From Chitinophaga niabensis (lineage in GTDB: Bacteria > Bacteroidota > Bacteroidia > Chitinophagales > Chitinophagaceae): DNA of 64,000 bases. Each line of letters starts with the position of its first letter. Positions within the stretch are counted from its first letter, which is position 1. A program made the position numbers and the translations under genes. Shown one piece after another: positions 26,866 through 35,725 of the stretch. The stretch covers positions 1,803,001-1,867,000 of the forward strand of contig NZ_CP154260.1 of assembly GCF_039545795.1 (NCBI RefSeq), in the 5' to 3' direction. Below the pieces are notes generated by a model. That model worked only from the letters and a program-made list of their open reading frames with translations. It was not told where the DNA came from and ran no database searches.

Positions 26866-28662
26866 ATGCGATATACAATATTACTGGTATCAATGGCTGC
26901 ACTCACTATCAGTTGCGGTAAAGACTGGCTGAAACCAAAACAACTTTCTACATACGATCCTGATGTAACGTATGTGGATGCTGCCGCTATGCGTGCGGCG
27001 CTGGTATCCTGCGCCCGCAATGCCCGGATCGAATACTATGGAGACAATCCTCCCATCCTCACAGAAATGTTATTCTCTGAAGTAACGGTGGAAGGCGTAA
27101 CAGATAAATCCGGCCCGCCGCAAGACCTCAACCTGCTCATCACACCGGACGGTGCTAATCTGAATAATGCAGACCGTGCCCGGATCTACTATTATTATAG
27201 TGAAGGTTACCTGGGTATCAAATATGCGAACACGGTGATCGGGCGGATAGACAATGCTACCTATGCCAGCCGTGCGGAAAGGAATGCCATCCTTGGCTCT
27301 GCATATTTTCATCGTGCCATGCGCTATTACCGCCTTACACAACAGTTTGGTGATGTACCTGCTATTATGAAGGAAACAACAGAACCCAAACTGGATTATA
27401 CTTCTACCAAACGCGAAGTGATACTGGAGTATATCAAAAAGGACCTGGACTCTGCCAAAGGATGGCTCACGGATAACGTAGCGAGGGGAGAAGTAACAAA
27501 AGGTGCGGTGTTACACCTGCTCACAAAAGTGAACCTGGCACTGGGTAAATTTGATGAAGCCATTGAATCTGCCAATGCCCTGATCAATGGCGGTGCTTAT
27601 AGCCTCATGAAAGTGCCTTTCGGTGCTACAAAAAAGAACGTGATCTGGGACCTGCACCGCCCGGAGAATAAATCACTGGGTGAAAATAAAGAAGGCATTT
27701 TTATGGTGATAGACCGTTTCGGAGATGGCGGTTATGATGGTGGCATGCGCATCATGCGGCAGGCAGTACCTTTGTGGGGAACGAACATCAACACACCTTC
27801 CGGTAAAAAAGGTACAAACGATAATACCAATCCGCCGGTAGTGCTCAGCAACCTCTACGGCAGAGGCATCGGCAGATGCAGGCCAACACCCTACAGCAAT
27901 TATGAGATCTGGACGGACCCTAAGGACCTGCGTCATGCCCCGGGTAACTGGATGAACATGGAAGACCTGGTGTATAACGATCCTGGACTACTCTCTTCCA
28001 ACGATCCCTATTATTTAAAACCATTACAGTTAAGGAATGCCAACGGTGGTCTGTTATGTACAGATACTATCCGCTGCTGGTTCGGATGGCCGCACTATAA
28101 GATCTTTATTCCTGATACGGAGAATGCGCCCATGCAGGGCGGGCATACAGACTGGTACATTTTCCGGCTGGCAGAAACTTATCTGTTGAGAGCAGAAGCT
28201 TATTACTGGAAAGACAACCTGGGCCTGGCTGCCAATGATATCAATGCCGTGAGAACACGCGCAGGCTGCGACCCTATTGCTGCAGCATCCGTGAACATTG
28301 GCACCATCCTCGATGAAAGAGCCAGGGAATTGTACTTTGAAGAACCACGTAAAACAGAGCTCACACGCATCGCCTTCCTGTTTGCGAAAACCGGCAAACC
28401 TGCCTACAATGGTAAAACCTATAGCCTGGATAATTTCTCAGACAACAATTTCTTTTATGACCGTGTGATAGAAAAGAATGTTTTCTACAGAACAGGTATA
28501 GTTACCAATCACGGTGATAAATACACGATGAGTGCCTTTCATGTATTGTGGCCCATTCCATCCAATCCTATTGCTGCGAACACCTATGGGGTGATCAACC
28601 AGAACAAAGGATATGTGGGGTATGAAAAAAATGTACCTCCGCTGGACAAGATCCCGGAATAA
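26866..28662 (+). CDS. SusD/RagB-family surface lipoprotein
   Basis: The 598-residue partner of the upstream SusC has a lipoprotein signal with Cys at residue 17 (ALTISC). It shows an N-terminal helical SusD-like region ([21 protein letters not shown]) and the C-terminal RagB/SusD features [46 protein letters not shown] and a late [15 protein letters not shown]. It binds ligand at the cell surface and hands it to the barrel. A strong terminator follows immediately, so this pair alone forms the LacI-controlled transcript. Confidence 0.95.
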   Translation: MRYTILLVSMAALTISCGKDWLKPKQLSTYDPDVTYVDAAAMRAALVSCARNARIEYYGDNPPILTEMLFSEVTVEGVTDKSGPPQDLNLLITPDGANLNNADRARIYYYYSEGYLGIKYANTVIGRIDNATYASRAERNAILGSAYFHRAMRYYRLTQQFGDVPAIMKETTEPKLDYTSTKREVILEYIKKDLDSAKGWLTDNVARGEVTKGAVLHLLTKVNLALGKFDEAIESANALINGGAYSLMKVPFGATKKNVIWDLHRPENKSLGENKEGIFMVIDRFGDGGYDGGMRIMRQAVPLWGTNINTPSGKKGTNDNTNPPVVLSNLYGRGIGRCRPTPYSNYEIWTDPKDLRHAPGNWMNMEDLVYNDPGLLSSNDPYYLKPLQLRNANGGLLCTDTIRCWFGWPHYKIFIPDTENAPMQGGHTDWYIFRLAETYLLRAEAYYWKDNLGLAANDINAVRTRAGCDPIAAASVNIGTILDERARELYFEEPRKTELTRIAFLFAKTGKPAYNGKTYSLDNFSDNNFFYDRVIEKNVFYRTGIVTNHGDKYTMSAFHVLWPIPSNPIAANTYGVINQNKGYVGYEKNVPPLDKIPE

Positions 28663-28664
28663 AG

Positions 28665-28694
28665 AAAAAGGCTCCCTGTAAGGGGAGCCTTTTT
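28665..28694 (+). terminator. Terminator between SusD and the desaturase gene
   Basis: AAAAAGGCTCCC (28665-28676) pairs with GGGAGCCTTTTT (28683-28694) over a 6-base loop. The A and T tracts on either side let it work for both converging genes. It overlaps the last base of the minus-strand desaturase stop. Confidence 0.85.
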
Positions 28695-29662
28695 TATAGT
28701 GGGACCATTTCATTCTTTTCAGGATGCCATACTTTCAGGCGCAGGCAGGCCCATATTTCCCGTGGATGCAGGGTAGTGGTTTTGGCTTGCTGCAGTTCAG
28801 GGATGTTAGCCATTGCCTCCGGTAAACGGTAAAAAGGCACGCGCGCATTCAGGTGATGGATATGATGATAACCGATATTGCCGGTCACCCATTTCCAGAA
28901 AGGGCTCATGAGCATATAGCTGGAAGAAGCCATGGCTGCATTATCATGGCACCATTCTTCTTTTTCGTTGAAAGTAACGCCGGGGAAATTATGTTGTGCA
29001 TAAAAAAGATAAGCACCAATAGCACAGGCAATAAAAAAGGGGAGGAACTGTAGTAATAACCAGCCAGTCCAGCCCAGGTTCAGGAAAATGAACACCCCAA
29101 CGCCGATATGTAATACAAGGGCCAGGATAGAATCCCAATGCTTCAGCGGGCTGCAAAGGAAAGAGCGCACACACATGCCGTACACGAACATGCTCAGGTA
29201 ACCGAACAGGATGGTGAGCGGATGCCTCACTGCAAGATAAGCGCGTTGCTCTGCTGCGGTAGACCCTTCAAATTTCTCCTTCGTCATAATAGGATAGGAG
29301 CCTATGCTGGCACTGAATAGCTTGGAGTTATGGTTGTGATGATGGTCATGCGAACGCTTCCAGATACTGGTAGGCGCCAGCACAAAAATACCAAAGAGGG
29401 TGAAGAGGATGTCTGCCGGCAGTGATCTGTGCAGGATGGCATGATGCTGATGATCATGATAGATCACAAACATCCTTACTATAACAAGCCCGCATAAAAT
29501 GCTGCAGGCAATACGTAAAAAAGGCAGTGTTTCGTTGATGTAAACAGCGGTAAGCAAACCCGCCAGGATGATTGCTGTCGTAAGCGTGTAATACCAGCTT
29601 TTCCATGTCACGTCCCGGGCAAACGGCTTCGTTGCCAGGATCAATTGTTTTCCAGTTCGCAT
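28694..29662 (-). CDS. Membrane fatty-acid desaturase
   Basis: The 322-residue enzyme has the three histidine boxes of membrane di-iron desaturases: HDHQHH at 69-74, HDHHHNH at 105-111 and HHIHH at 266-270, plus YAQHNFPG around 221-228. Four or more hydrophobic helices lie between them. Such enzymes introduce double bonds in acyl chains of membrane lipids with oxygen and an electron donor. The acyltransferase gene lies 24 bases upstream on the same strand, so both are likely cotranscribed and act on lipid acyl composition. Regiospecificity cannot be read from sequence alone. Confidence 0.92.
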   Translation of the reverse strand: MRTGKQLILATKPFARDVTWKSWYYTLTTAIILAGLLTAVYINETLPFLRIACSILCGLVIVRMFVIYHDHQHHAILHRSLPADILFTLFGIFVLAPTSIWKRSHDHHHNHNSKLFSASIGSYPIMTKEKFEGSTAAEQRAYLAVRHPLTILFGYLSMFVYGMCVRSFLCSPLKHWDSILALVLHIGVGVFIFLNLGWTGWLLLQFLPFFIACAIGAYLFYAQHNFPGVTFNEKEEWCHDNAAMASSSYMLMSPFWKWVTGNIGYHHIHHLNARVPFYRLPEAMANIPELQQAKTTTLHPREIWACLRLKVWHPEKNEMVPL

Positions 29663-29686
29663 TATTAGGCAGTTGTAGCTATATGA

Positions 29687-30559
29687 TTATTTAGTGATCT
29701 CAGGTCGTTTGTGTTTCCACCTTCTGTGGCTCCACAGCCAGCTTTCCGGCTGGTGTTGAATGTCTTTTTCCAATGCGCGTGTATGCGCTGCTGTTATTTC
29801 TCCCTCTGCTGTTTTTCCCGGTTCATCAAACAGGGTTTCTGCAGAGATCTCGTAATATCCCCGTTTTAAACGTTCCACCCTGGCATATACTACCGGGTAA
29901 TTCATTTTCCGGGCTATCTTTTCCGTTCCCTGGAACACCGGCGTGTCCTGGTTCAGGAAAGTGAGCCAGAAAGCGCTGTCCGGCGCAGGCGTCTGATCAG
30001 CAATAAAAGCAGTGGCATCTAATTCTGCTTTGTGCTGTACCATTTCCCGGAAGGTGTCTTTCATGGCAATCAGCCCGGTGCCGAACCTGGTGCGCATCCG
30101 GTAAATAAGGCCGTTGAAATGTTTGTTGGACAGTGGATGATAGACTACGTAAAGATGGTGGCGGCATTGCAGGCTGAAGGTATTGCCTGCCCATTCCCAG
30201 TTGCCAAAATGCCCCATCACAATAATGATACTCTTGTTTTCATCCGCATAGCGGTTAAACAGCTGTAGTGCCTCAGGCGTCAATTGGCATCGCTTAATGG
30301 CAGATCGCTCCGAAATAGTCAGTGTTTTGAATGTTTCCAGGAGCACATCGCAGAAAGAACGGTAAAACCGCCGCATTATTGCTCTGATCTCCTTTTCGGA
30401 CTTTTCAGGAAAAGCATTGCGCAGGTTTTGCCCTACCACCTTTTTCCGGTAGCCGAAAACATAATAGATCATCACAAACATCAGGTCAGAAACCCCATAA
30501 AACAAGGGAAACGGTATCCAGGATAGTAAATAAATGAACGGTAAAAGAATATAATACAT
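29687..30559 (-). CDS. LpxL/HtrB-like lipid A or membrane-lipid acyltransferase
   Basis: The 290-residue protein has an N-terminal membrane anchor (YYILLPFIYLLSWIPFPLFYG, about residues 2-23, listed only as a region) and the catalytic HX4E motif GHFGNWE with His117 and Glu122. It continues with FIADQTPAPDSAFWLTFLNQ and the Arg/Lys-rich C-terminal SWLWSHRRWKHKRP typical of lysophospholipid/lipid A acyltransferases. It acts on the inner face of the inner membrane, transferring acyl chains to lipid A precursors or amino lipids. Start: ATG 30559; a GTG two codons upstream is in frame but less likely. It lies upstream of the desaturase gene and divergent from rluF. Confidence 0.9.
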   Translation of the reverse strand: MYYILLPFIYLLSWIPFPLFYGVSDLMFVMIYYVFGYRKKVVGQNLRNAFPEKSEKEIRAIMRRFYRSFCDVLLETFKTLTISERSAIKRCQLTPEALQLFNRYADENKSIIIVMGHFGNWEWAGNTFSLQCRHHLYVVYHPLSNKHFNGLIYRMRTRFGTGLIAMKDTFREMVQHKAELDATAFIADQTPAPDSAFWLTFLNQDTPVFQGTEKIARKMNYPVVYARVERLKRGYYEISAETLFDEPGKTAEGEITAAHTRALEKDIQHQPESWLWSHRRWKHKRPEITK

Positions 30560-30604
30560 TGGCACTCTGGCAAAATACGCAATTTGTATTAGAATTTAAT
30601 AGTA

Positions 30605-30635
30605 TTTAAATGTTATGAAGGTTTAAGTAATTTTG
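30605..30635 (+). promoter_or_regulatory. Predicted rluF promoter
   Basis: TTTA at 30605-30608, exactly 19 bases, then TAATTTTG at 30628-30635, a full -7 match with one mismatch in the -33 box. ATG 30643 follows 7 bases later, so the transcript should have almost no leader. Confidence 0.55.
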
Positions 30636-30642
30636 CAGCGAA

Positions 30643-31380
30643 ATGGATATAAGCGTAAATAAATACATCAGCGATACCGGCTTTTGCAGCAGAAGGGAAG
30701 CAGATAAATACATTGAGCAGGGCCGCGTGACCATTAATGATAACATTGCTTCCAAAGGGAACCGTGTAAAGGATGGGGATGTGGTGGAAGTGGATGGTGA
30801 GCCGCTGAAGAAAAAGAAAGCCACTATTTACATGGCGCTGAACAAACCCAAAGGCATTACCTGCACCACAGATACCAAGGATAAATCCAATATCATCGAT
30901 TATGTGAATTACTCCTCCCGGATCTTCCCGATCGGGCGGCTGGATAAATTATCCGAAGGGCTCATATTCCTCACCAACGATGGGGATATCGTAAATAAGA
31001 TCTTAAGGGCTGGTAATCAGCACGAGAAAGAATACATGGTTACCGTAGATAAACCGGTAAACCTGGAGTTTATCAAAGCCATGCGCAGCGGGGTGAAGAT
31101 TATGGGCGTAGTGACGCAAAAGTGTTTCGTGCAGCAGGAAGGTACCAACCGTTTCCGTATTATCCTTACCCAGGGCCTCAACCGCCAGATCAGGCGGATG
31201 TGCGAAGCGCTTGGTTATAATGTGGAAGCGCTTCGCCGCACCCGTATCATGAATATTACTTTAAAAGACCTGCCACCCGGAAAGTGGCGTTATTTTACAA
31301 AAGAAGAGATCAATACCATCTCTGCCATGGTAGCCAACAGCAGTAAAACCGGCAGCAATGATGGCGGCATGGACGAATAA
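30643..31380 (+). CDS. rluF: 23S rRNA pseudouridine(2604) synthase RluF
   Basis: This 245-residue enzyme isomerises a uridine in 23S rRNA helix 68-69 region. It has an S4 RNA-binding domain at 1-60 (VNKYISDTGFCSRREADKYI), the RsuA-family core with MALNKPKGITCTT at 64-76, the catalytic GRLDKLSEGL with Asp101, and the NRQIRRMCEALGYNVEALRR block near 185-205. The Lys in DKLSEGL rather than DxxTxGL is typical of the RluF branch as I recall it. It is a single gene converging on the DUF1080 gene with 10 bases between the stops. Confidence 0.92.
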   Translation: MDISVNKYISDTGFCSRREADKYIEQGRVTINDNIASKGNRVKDGDVVEVDGEPLKKKKATIYMALNKPKGITCTTDTKDKSNIIDYVNYSSRIFPIGRLDKLSEGLIFLTNDGDIVNKILRAGNQHEKEYMVTVDKPVNLEFIKAMRSGVKIMGVVTQKCFVQQEGTNRFRIILTQGLNRQIRRMCEALGYNVEALRRTRIMNITLKDLPPGKWRYFTKEEINTISAMVANSSKTGSNDGGMDE

Positions 31381-31390
31381 CATCCCGGCC

Positions 31391-32074
31391 TTACTTCGTG
31401 ATCTTTTTGATCGGCGTTAAAGCCACCTTACGGAACTCCACTTCTGAACCTTCAGCCTGTAAAGCTATCTGGCCTTTAGAAGCGGTACAGTTGGAACCTT
31501 CGTTCACCATATCTCCGTTCACCCATACTTTCACCACATTTCCCACACATTCTACCGTCATCTTATTCCATTCACCCAGTGGTTTTTCTGAATCGTCCGT
31601 GAGGTTTTTGATCCTTCTCTCTTTACCATCCACAGCGCCCCATTTTTCTTTGGGTCCGCGGCGTGTTTCCATATCCGGTACGGCGATATCTTCCCCGATA
31701 CACCAGAAATCGCCTGCGTTCTTATGCATCAGCTGGCATTCGATGGATTTGGGGAACATGGCATACAACACACGGGGAGTGGATGCATGTACCAGTACAC
31801 CACAGTTGCCTGGTTTGGCAGGGAAACGGTATTCCACTTCCAGCCGGTAGTTCTGGTAAACAGCATCCGTGATAATATGGCCCTGTGGTTTGGCAAGACT
31901 AACCAGGTTGCCATCCCGTACAATAAAGGGTGTTTTTACACTGGAGTCCTTATCCATGGCAGGCACATCTATATGCCAGCCACTGAGGTCTTTACCATTG
32001 AAGAGATTTTTAGTTTGCGCAAAAATATTTGCGGAACAGAGGGTGAATACAACGGCAGCAAAGATTGTTTTCAT
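31391..32074 (-). CDS. DUF1080 (3-keto-disaccharide hydrolase-like) secreted protein
   Basis: The 227-residue protein has a signal peptide (MKTIFAAVVFTLCSANIFAQ) and a single DUF1080 domain beginning TKNLFNGKDLSGWHIDVP, with FPAKPGNCGVLVHAS, PKSIECQLMHKNAGDFW and a closing GQIALQAEGSEVEFRKVAL. This concanavalin-like lectin/hydrolase fold includes enzymes reported to cleave 3-keto-disaccharides, made by glycoside dehydrogenases; no such dehydrogenase gene is nearby. Start at ATG 32074 was chosen for the signal peptide over a longer frame. It is divergent from the BNR/GH2 operon at 32152, separated by 77 bases, so the two may share control. Confidence 0.88.
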   Translation of the reverse strand: MKTIFAAVVFTLCSANIFAQTKNLFNGKDLSGWHIDVPAMDKDSSVKTPFIVRDGNLVSLAKPQGHIITDAVYQNYRLEVEYRFPAKPGNCGVLVHASTPRVLYAMFPKSIECQLMHKNAGDFWCIGEDIAVPDMETRRGPKEKWGAVDGKERRIKNLTDDSEKPLGEWNKMTVECVGNVVKVWVNGDMVNEGSNCTASKGQIALQAEGSEVEFRKVALTPIKKITK

Positions 32075-32151
32075 ATTGAATAACGCGGTTTTTAATACCA
32101 TTAAAGATATAAAGATGAAAATTGTTTTATAAATTATTATTTTCCCGGCAG

Positions 32152-33204
32152 ATGAATCCTCCGGGTGTAATAATATTCCATAGTCCGCCATCCACAGGCC
32201 GTTATATTGGTTCTCCTTCGATCTGTATATTACCTGGTGGAGATTATGTGGCGTCCCACGACCTTTTTGGACCTGCTTCCGCGGAACATGAAACCCCGGT
32301 GGTGAAGGTTTACCGCTCTGCAGACAAAGGTGTTAGCTGGGTGCAAACGGCAGAACTGAAAGGCCAGTTCTGGTCTAATCTTTTTGTACACCATGGCGCC
32401 CTGTACATGATAGGAACGGATAAACATTACGGCAACCTGGTGATCCGCCGCTCTGCTGATCATGGCAGTAACTGGACGGACAGGCACCTTATCAGGGAAG
32501 GCCGTTTTCATACAGCTCCTGTGCCTGTTGCGGTACATAAAGGAAGATTATGGCGCGGTGTGGAAGTTGCTACCGGCCCTGCTGAACAATGGGCTGCCAT
32601 GCTAGGGGCCAGCGTGTTCAGTGCAGATGAAAATGCAGACCTGCTGAAGTCTTCCAGCTGGAAACATTCCAATCATCTGCTGGATAGTACCGGCTGGCTG
32701 GAAGGGAATGCAGTGGCTACCAGGGAAGGAGAGATGTGGAACATGCTGAGGCTGCACCGGCCCAACGATAAAGAACAGGAACATGCAGCGATTATAAAGG
32801 TCAGTGAAGATGGCAGTACAGTGGCGTTTGACAGGTTCATCCCTTTCCCGGGAGGCAGCAAAAAGTTCAGCATCCGTTACGATGCTGTTTCTCAGTTGTA
32901 CTGGACCATTGCCAACTATGTACCACCCGCATACCGGCATATCATTCAGCTGGATAAAGTACGTAACACACAGGCTTTGTGCAGCTCACCTGATCTGCTT
33001 ACCTGGGACCTGAGAGAGATTGTATTACAGCACACAGATCATGAAAAGCATGGTTTTGGTTATGTGGACTGGCAGTTTGAGGGAGATGATATTATCTTCT
33101 TATCCCGTACGGCCTTTGATGCCAATAGTTTCCATGAAGCCAATTACCTTACCTTTCACCGCATACCGCGATTCAGAACTATAGATAAATTAAACGCTAA
33201 ATGA
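32152..33204 (+). CDS. BNR/Asp-box (sialidase-fold) protein lacking a signal peptide
   Basis: The 350-residue product has a six-bladed propeller character with two Asp boxes, SADKGVSW at 56-63 and SADHGSNW at 101-108, and a sialidase-like beginning TGRYIGSPSICILPGGDYV. I see no secretion signal from ATG 32152, which is odd for an Asp-box glycosidase; the upstream in-frame TTG at 32122 does not provide one. The last codon overlaps the GH2 start (ATGA), so the two are translationally coupled and probably act in one pathway. Its true substrate is not known; sialidase activity should not be assumed because the full Arg triad cannot be confirmed by eye. Confidence 0.82.
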   Translation: MNPPGVIIFHSPPSTGRYIGSPSICILPGGDYVASHDLFGPASAEHETPVVKVYRSADKGVSWVQTAELKGQFWSNLFVHHGALYMIGTDKHYGNLVIRRSADHGSNWTDRHLIREGRFHTAPVPVAVHKGRLWRGVEVATGPAEQWAAMLGASVFSADENADLLKSSSWKHSNHLLDSTGWLEGNAVATREGEMWNMLRLHRPNDKEQEHAAIIKVSEDGSTVAFDRFIPFPGGSKKFSIRYDAVSQLYWTIANYVPPAYRHIIQLDKVRNTQALCSSPDLLTWDLREIVLQHTDHEKHGFGYVDWQFEGDDIIFLSRTAFDANSFHEANYLTFHRIPRFRTIDKLNAK

Positions 33205-35036
33205 AAAAATTATTCACGCTCTTATTATTGACCTCTTCCTTTGCGCAGGCGCAGGATTGGAAAGTAGTACCAGGGAAGATCACTACTCCCTGGAGTGAGC
33301 AGGTTACACCTGATTCTGTATTGCCGGAATATCCGCGCCCGCAATTTGTACGTGAAAGCTGGAAGAGCATGAACGGCTTGTGGGATTATGTGATCACACC
33401 CAGGAGCGCATCGCTGCCTGCAGCTTACCAGGGAAAGATCCTGGTACCTTTTGCCATTGAATCAGCCATGTCCGGCGTAGGCAAAACAGTAGGGAAAGAC
33501 AGCCTGCTCTGGTATCACACTTCTTTTACCATGCCTGCTTTCAAAAAAGGGAACAGAACGATCCTCCATTTTGGTGCAGTAGACTGGCAGATGACCTTAT
33601 ACATCAACGGACAGGAAGTGGGCAGCCACCGCGGTGGTTTTGATCCTTTCTCTTTTGATATCACCGGTTTCCTGAAGAAAGCCAAAACACAGGAAATGGT
33701 AGTGCGCGTATGGGACCCTACAGACCAGGGTCCGCAACCAAGAGGTAAACAGGTACGCAAACCGGAAGGGATCTGGTACACACCTGTAACCGGTATCTGG
33801 CAAACAGTATGGCTGGAATCAGTACCTGTTACGTACATTGCCACTACCAAACAAACGCCGGACATTGATCAGCAAACGCTCACAGTAAGCACAACAGTTG
33901 TAAACCCTGTGCCCGGTGATAAAGTAAGGGTTTCTGTATGGAACGGAACAGATATGATCTCTGAAGAATCCGTGGAACCCGGCGCTACTGCAGTGCTGAA
34001 GATCCCTAACATGAAGTTATGGTCTCCTGAAGATCCCTTCCTCTATGACCTGCGTTATGCAATTGTAAGGAAAGAAAAACCGGTAGATGAAGCGCGAAGT
34101 TATTTCGCGATGCGTAAAACTTCCCTCGGTAAGGATAACAACGGTACCCTGCGCATGCTGCTCAACAATAAGTTTGTGTTCCAGTACGGCCCGCTGGATC
34201 AGGGCTGGTGGCCTGATGGTTTATATACCGCACCAACAGATGAAGCCCTGAAATTTGATGTGGAGAAAACGAAAGAGATGGGCTTTAATATGATCCGTAA
34301 ACACATTAAAGTTGAACCTGCACGCTGGTATTATCATTGCGATAAACTGGGCATGCTGGTTTGGCAGGATATGCCCAGCGGCGATCTTGGCAACCGTTGG
34401 GAGCCAAGGCCGGGTATTATTGGCAAAGGCACAGATCAGAAACGCAGCAACGAATCTGAAAGAGCTTACCGTGAGGAATGGAATGCGATCATGGATGCGC
34501 TGCATAACGTTCCTTCCATTGTAGTATGGGTACCTTTCAATGAAGCATGGGGGCAGTTTAAAACAGCAGAGATCACAGAGTGGACGATGCAGAAAGATCC
34601 TTCCCGCCTCGTGAACAGCGCCAGCGGTGGTAACTTTGTGCTCACCGGCCACATCATCGACCTGCATAATTATCCTGAACCGGCTATGCCGCAACCTGAT
34701 ATCTATGGCGCCAAACAAGCCATCGTGCTGGGAGAGTTCGGCGGACTGGGTTTACCGGTAGATGGCCATGTATGGCAGCAGAAAGATAACTGGGGTTATC
34801 AGAGCTTTAAAACGCCGGAAGAACTGTTTAAAAGGTACAGCACCTTTACAGACCGCCTGGCAGATCTGATACGGCAGGGGCTTTCAGCAGCAGTGTATAC
34901 ACAAACCACAGACGTGGAAGTGGAGATCAACGGGTTGATGACCTACGACAGAAAGGTGATCAAAAATCCCGTTTCCTCTTTCTATGATGTGCATAAGAAA
35001 TTATATAATCCTGCACTAGTGGTGATCAAACCATAA
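33201..35036 (+). CDS. Glycoside hydrolase family 2 enzyme, secreted
   Basis: The 611-residue protein has a signal peptide (residues 1-18, SSFAQAQ), a GH2 sugar-binding jelly roll about 45-205 (GVGKTVGKDSLLWYHTSF, LYINGQEVGSHRGGFDPF), an Ig-like middle about 210-300 and a TIM barrel to the end. The predicted acid/base is Glu448 in WVPFNEAWGQF and the nucleophile Glu512 in VLGEFGGLG. GH2 covers beta-galactosidase, beta-mannosidase, beta-glucuronidase and others; the specificity is not clear. It overlaps the BNR-protein gene by 4 bases and ends at a strong terminator. Confidence 0.92.
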   Translation: MKKLFTLLLLTSSFAQAQDWKVVPGKITTPWSEQVTPDSVLPEYPRPQFVRESWKSMNGLWDYVITPRSASLPAAYQGKILVPFAIESAMSGVGKTVGKDSLLWYHTSFTMPAFKKGNRTILHFGAVDWQMTLYINGQEVGSHRGGFDPFSFDITGFLKKAKTQEMVVRVWDPTDQGPQPRGKQVRKPEGIWYTPVTGIWQTVWLESVPVTYIATTKQTPDIDQQTLTVSTTVVNPVPGDKVRVSVWNGTDMISEESVEPGATAVLKIPNMKLWSPEDPFLYDLRYAIVRKEKPVDEARSYFAMRKTSLGKDNNGTLRMLLNNKFVFQYGPLDQGWWPDGLYTAPTDEALKFDVEKTKEMGFNMIRKHIKVEPARWYYHCDKLGMLVWQDMPSGDLGNRWEPRPGIIGKGTDQKRSNESERAYREEWNAIMDALHNVPSIVVWVPFNEAWGQFKTAEITEWTMQKDPSRLVNSASGGNFVLTGHIIDLHNYPEPAMPQPDIYGAKQAIVLGEFGGLGLPVDGHVWQQKDNWGYQSFKTPEELFKRYSTFTDRLADLIRQGLSAAVYTQTTDVEVEINGLMTYDRKVIKNPVSSFYDVHKKLYNPALVVIKP

Positions 35037-35042
35037 CAGCCA

Positions 35043-35065
35043 GCCTCCCGGTATTACCGGGAGGC
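35043..35065 (+). terminator. Terminator after the GH2 gene
   Basis: GCCTCCCGG (35043-35051) pairs with CCGGGAGGC (35057-35065) over a TATTA loop and is followed by six T residues. It is a textbook intrinsic terminator for the plus-strand BNR/GH2 operon and overlaps the end of the convergent methyltransferase gene. Confidence 0.9.
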
Positions 35066-35674
35066 TTTTTTCTTTCCTATGAACCTGATCACGGAACCCT
35101 TACCGATATGAAATTTCCCTTCATTCAGAAGTATTTCCTCTTCCGCTAACAACACGGTTTCATAGTGCTTAAAATCAGCGCTTATCTCTTCTTTTGAATA
35201 CAGTTGATGAATATCTTTTGGGCCTCCCACCCTGGGATCAGATTTCACATATTGTAAGTGCTGTTTGCTGAAGGCCTCAAAAATAATAATGCCGCCCGGT
35301 TTGAGCCAGGTATGCAGTTTACGGTGAAAGGCGGATTTCTGGTTCCCCGGAAAATGCGCATAGATCAACCCGATAGCATCGAATGTTTCCTCTTTGAACG
35401 CCAGTTGTTCCAGGTCGCCAACAATATACTCCAGCGAAACGTAGCGCTCCCTGGCTAATTGCAGCGCCTTGGATTGCCCTTCCTCACTGAGGTCAAATGA
35501 AGTTACCTTCCAGCCCAGTTGTGCTGCAAATACACCATTACGGCCTTCTCCGTCTGCCGGCATCAGTATGGTGCCTGTCTCAAACTTTGGCAGCCATTCT
35601 TTAAAGAATAAATTGGGTGTTTTGCCATAGGCAAATTCCTGGTCCTTATATCTTTCGTTCCATATCTGTTTCAT
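35054..35674 (-). CDS. Class I SAM-dependent methyltransferase
   Basis: The 206-residue protein begins MKQIWNERYKDQEFAYGKTPN, the start typical of TehB/tellurite-resistance-like methyltransferases. Motif I appears as LMPADGEGRNGVFAAQLGW, then SFDLSEEGQSKAL (acidic ribose-binding loop), EYIVGDLEQLAFKEETFDAI and LKPGGIIIFEAFS. It acts in the cytoplasm; the acceptor is unknown. A box TACCTTTG lies at 35679-35686 on the minus strand, only 4 bases before the ATG, predicting a leaderless transcript. Confidence 0.88.
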   Translation of the reverse strand: MKQIWNERYKDQEFAYGKTPNLFFKEWLPKFETGTILMPADGEGRNGVFAAQLGWKVTSFDLSEEGQSKALQLARERYVSLEYIVGDLEQLAFKEETFDAIGLIYAHFPGNQKSAFHRKLHTWLKPGGIIIFEAFSKQHLQYVKSDPRVGGPKDIHQLYSKEEISADFKHYETVLLAEEEILLNEGKFHIGKGSVIRFIGKKKASR

Positions 35675-35678
35675 GGAT

Positions 35679-35686
35679 CAAAGGTA
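35679..35686 (-). promoter_or_regulatory. Predicted -7 box TACCTTTG for the methyltransferase gene
   Basis: On the minus strand the bases are TACCTTTG, a full TAnnTTTG match. Four bases (ATCC) lie between it and ATG 35674, so the predicted start point falls at or inside the codon. No standard -33 box is seen. Confidence 0.5.
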
Positions 35687-35725
35687 GCTGCGGAGGGAAT
35701 GTAAGAGATAGGACAATTACGCAGT

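Noticed and set aside
32152..33204. Naming the BNR protein a sialidase
   Set aside because: Only two Asp boxes are clear, the Arg triad is not confirmed and there is no secretion signal, so only the fold class is supported.
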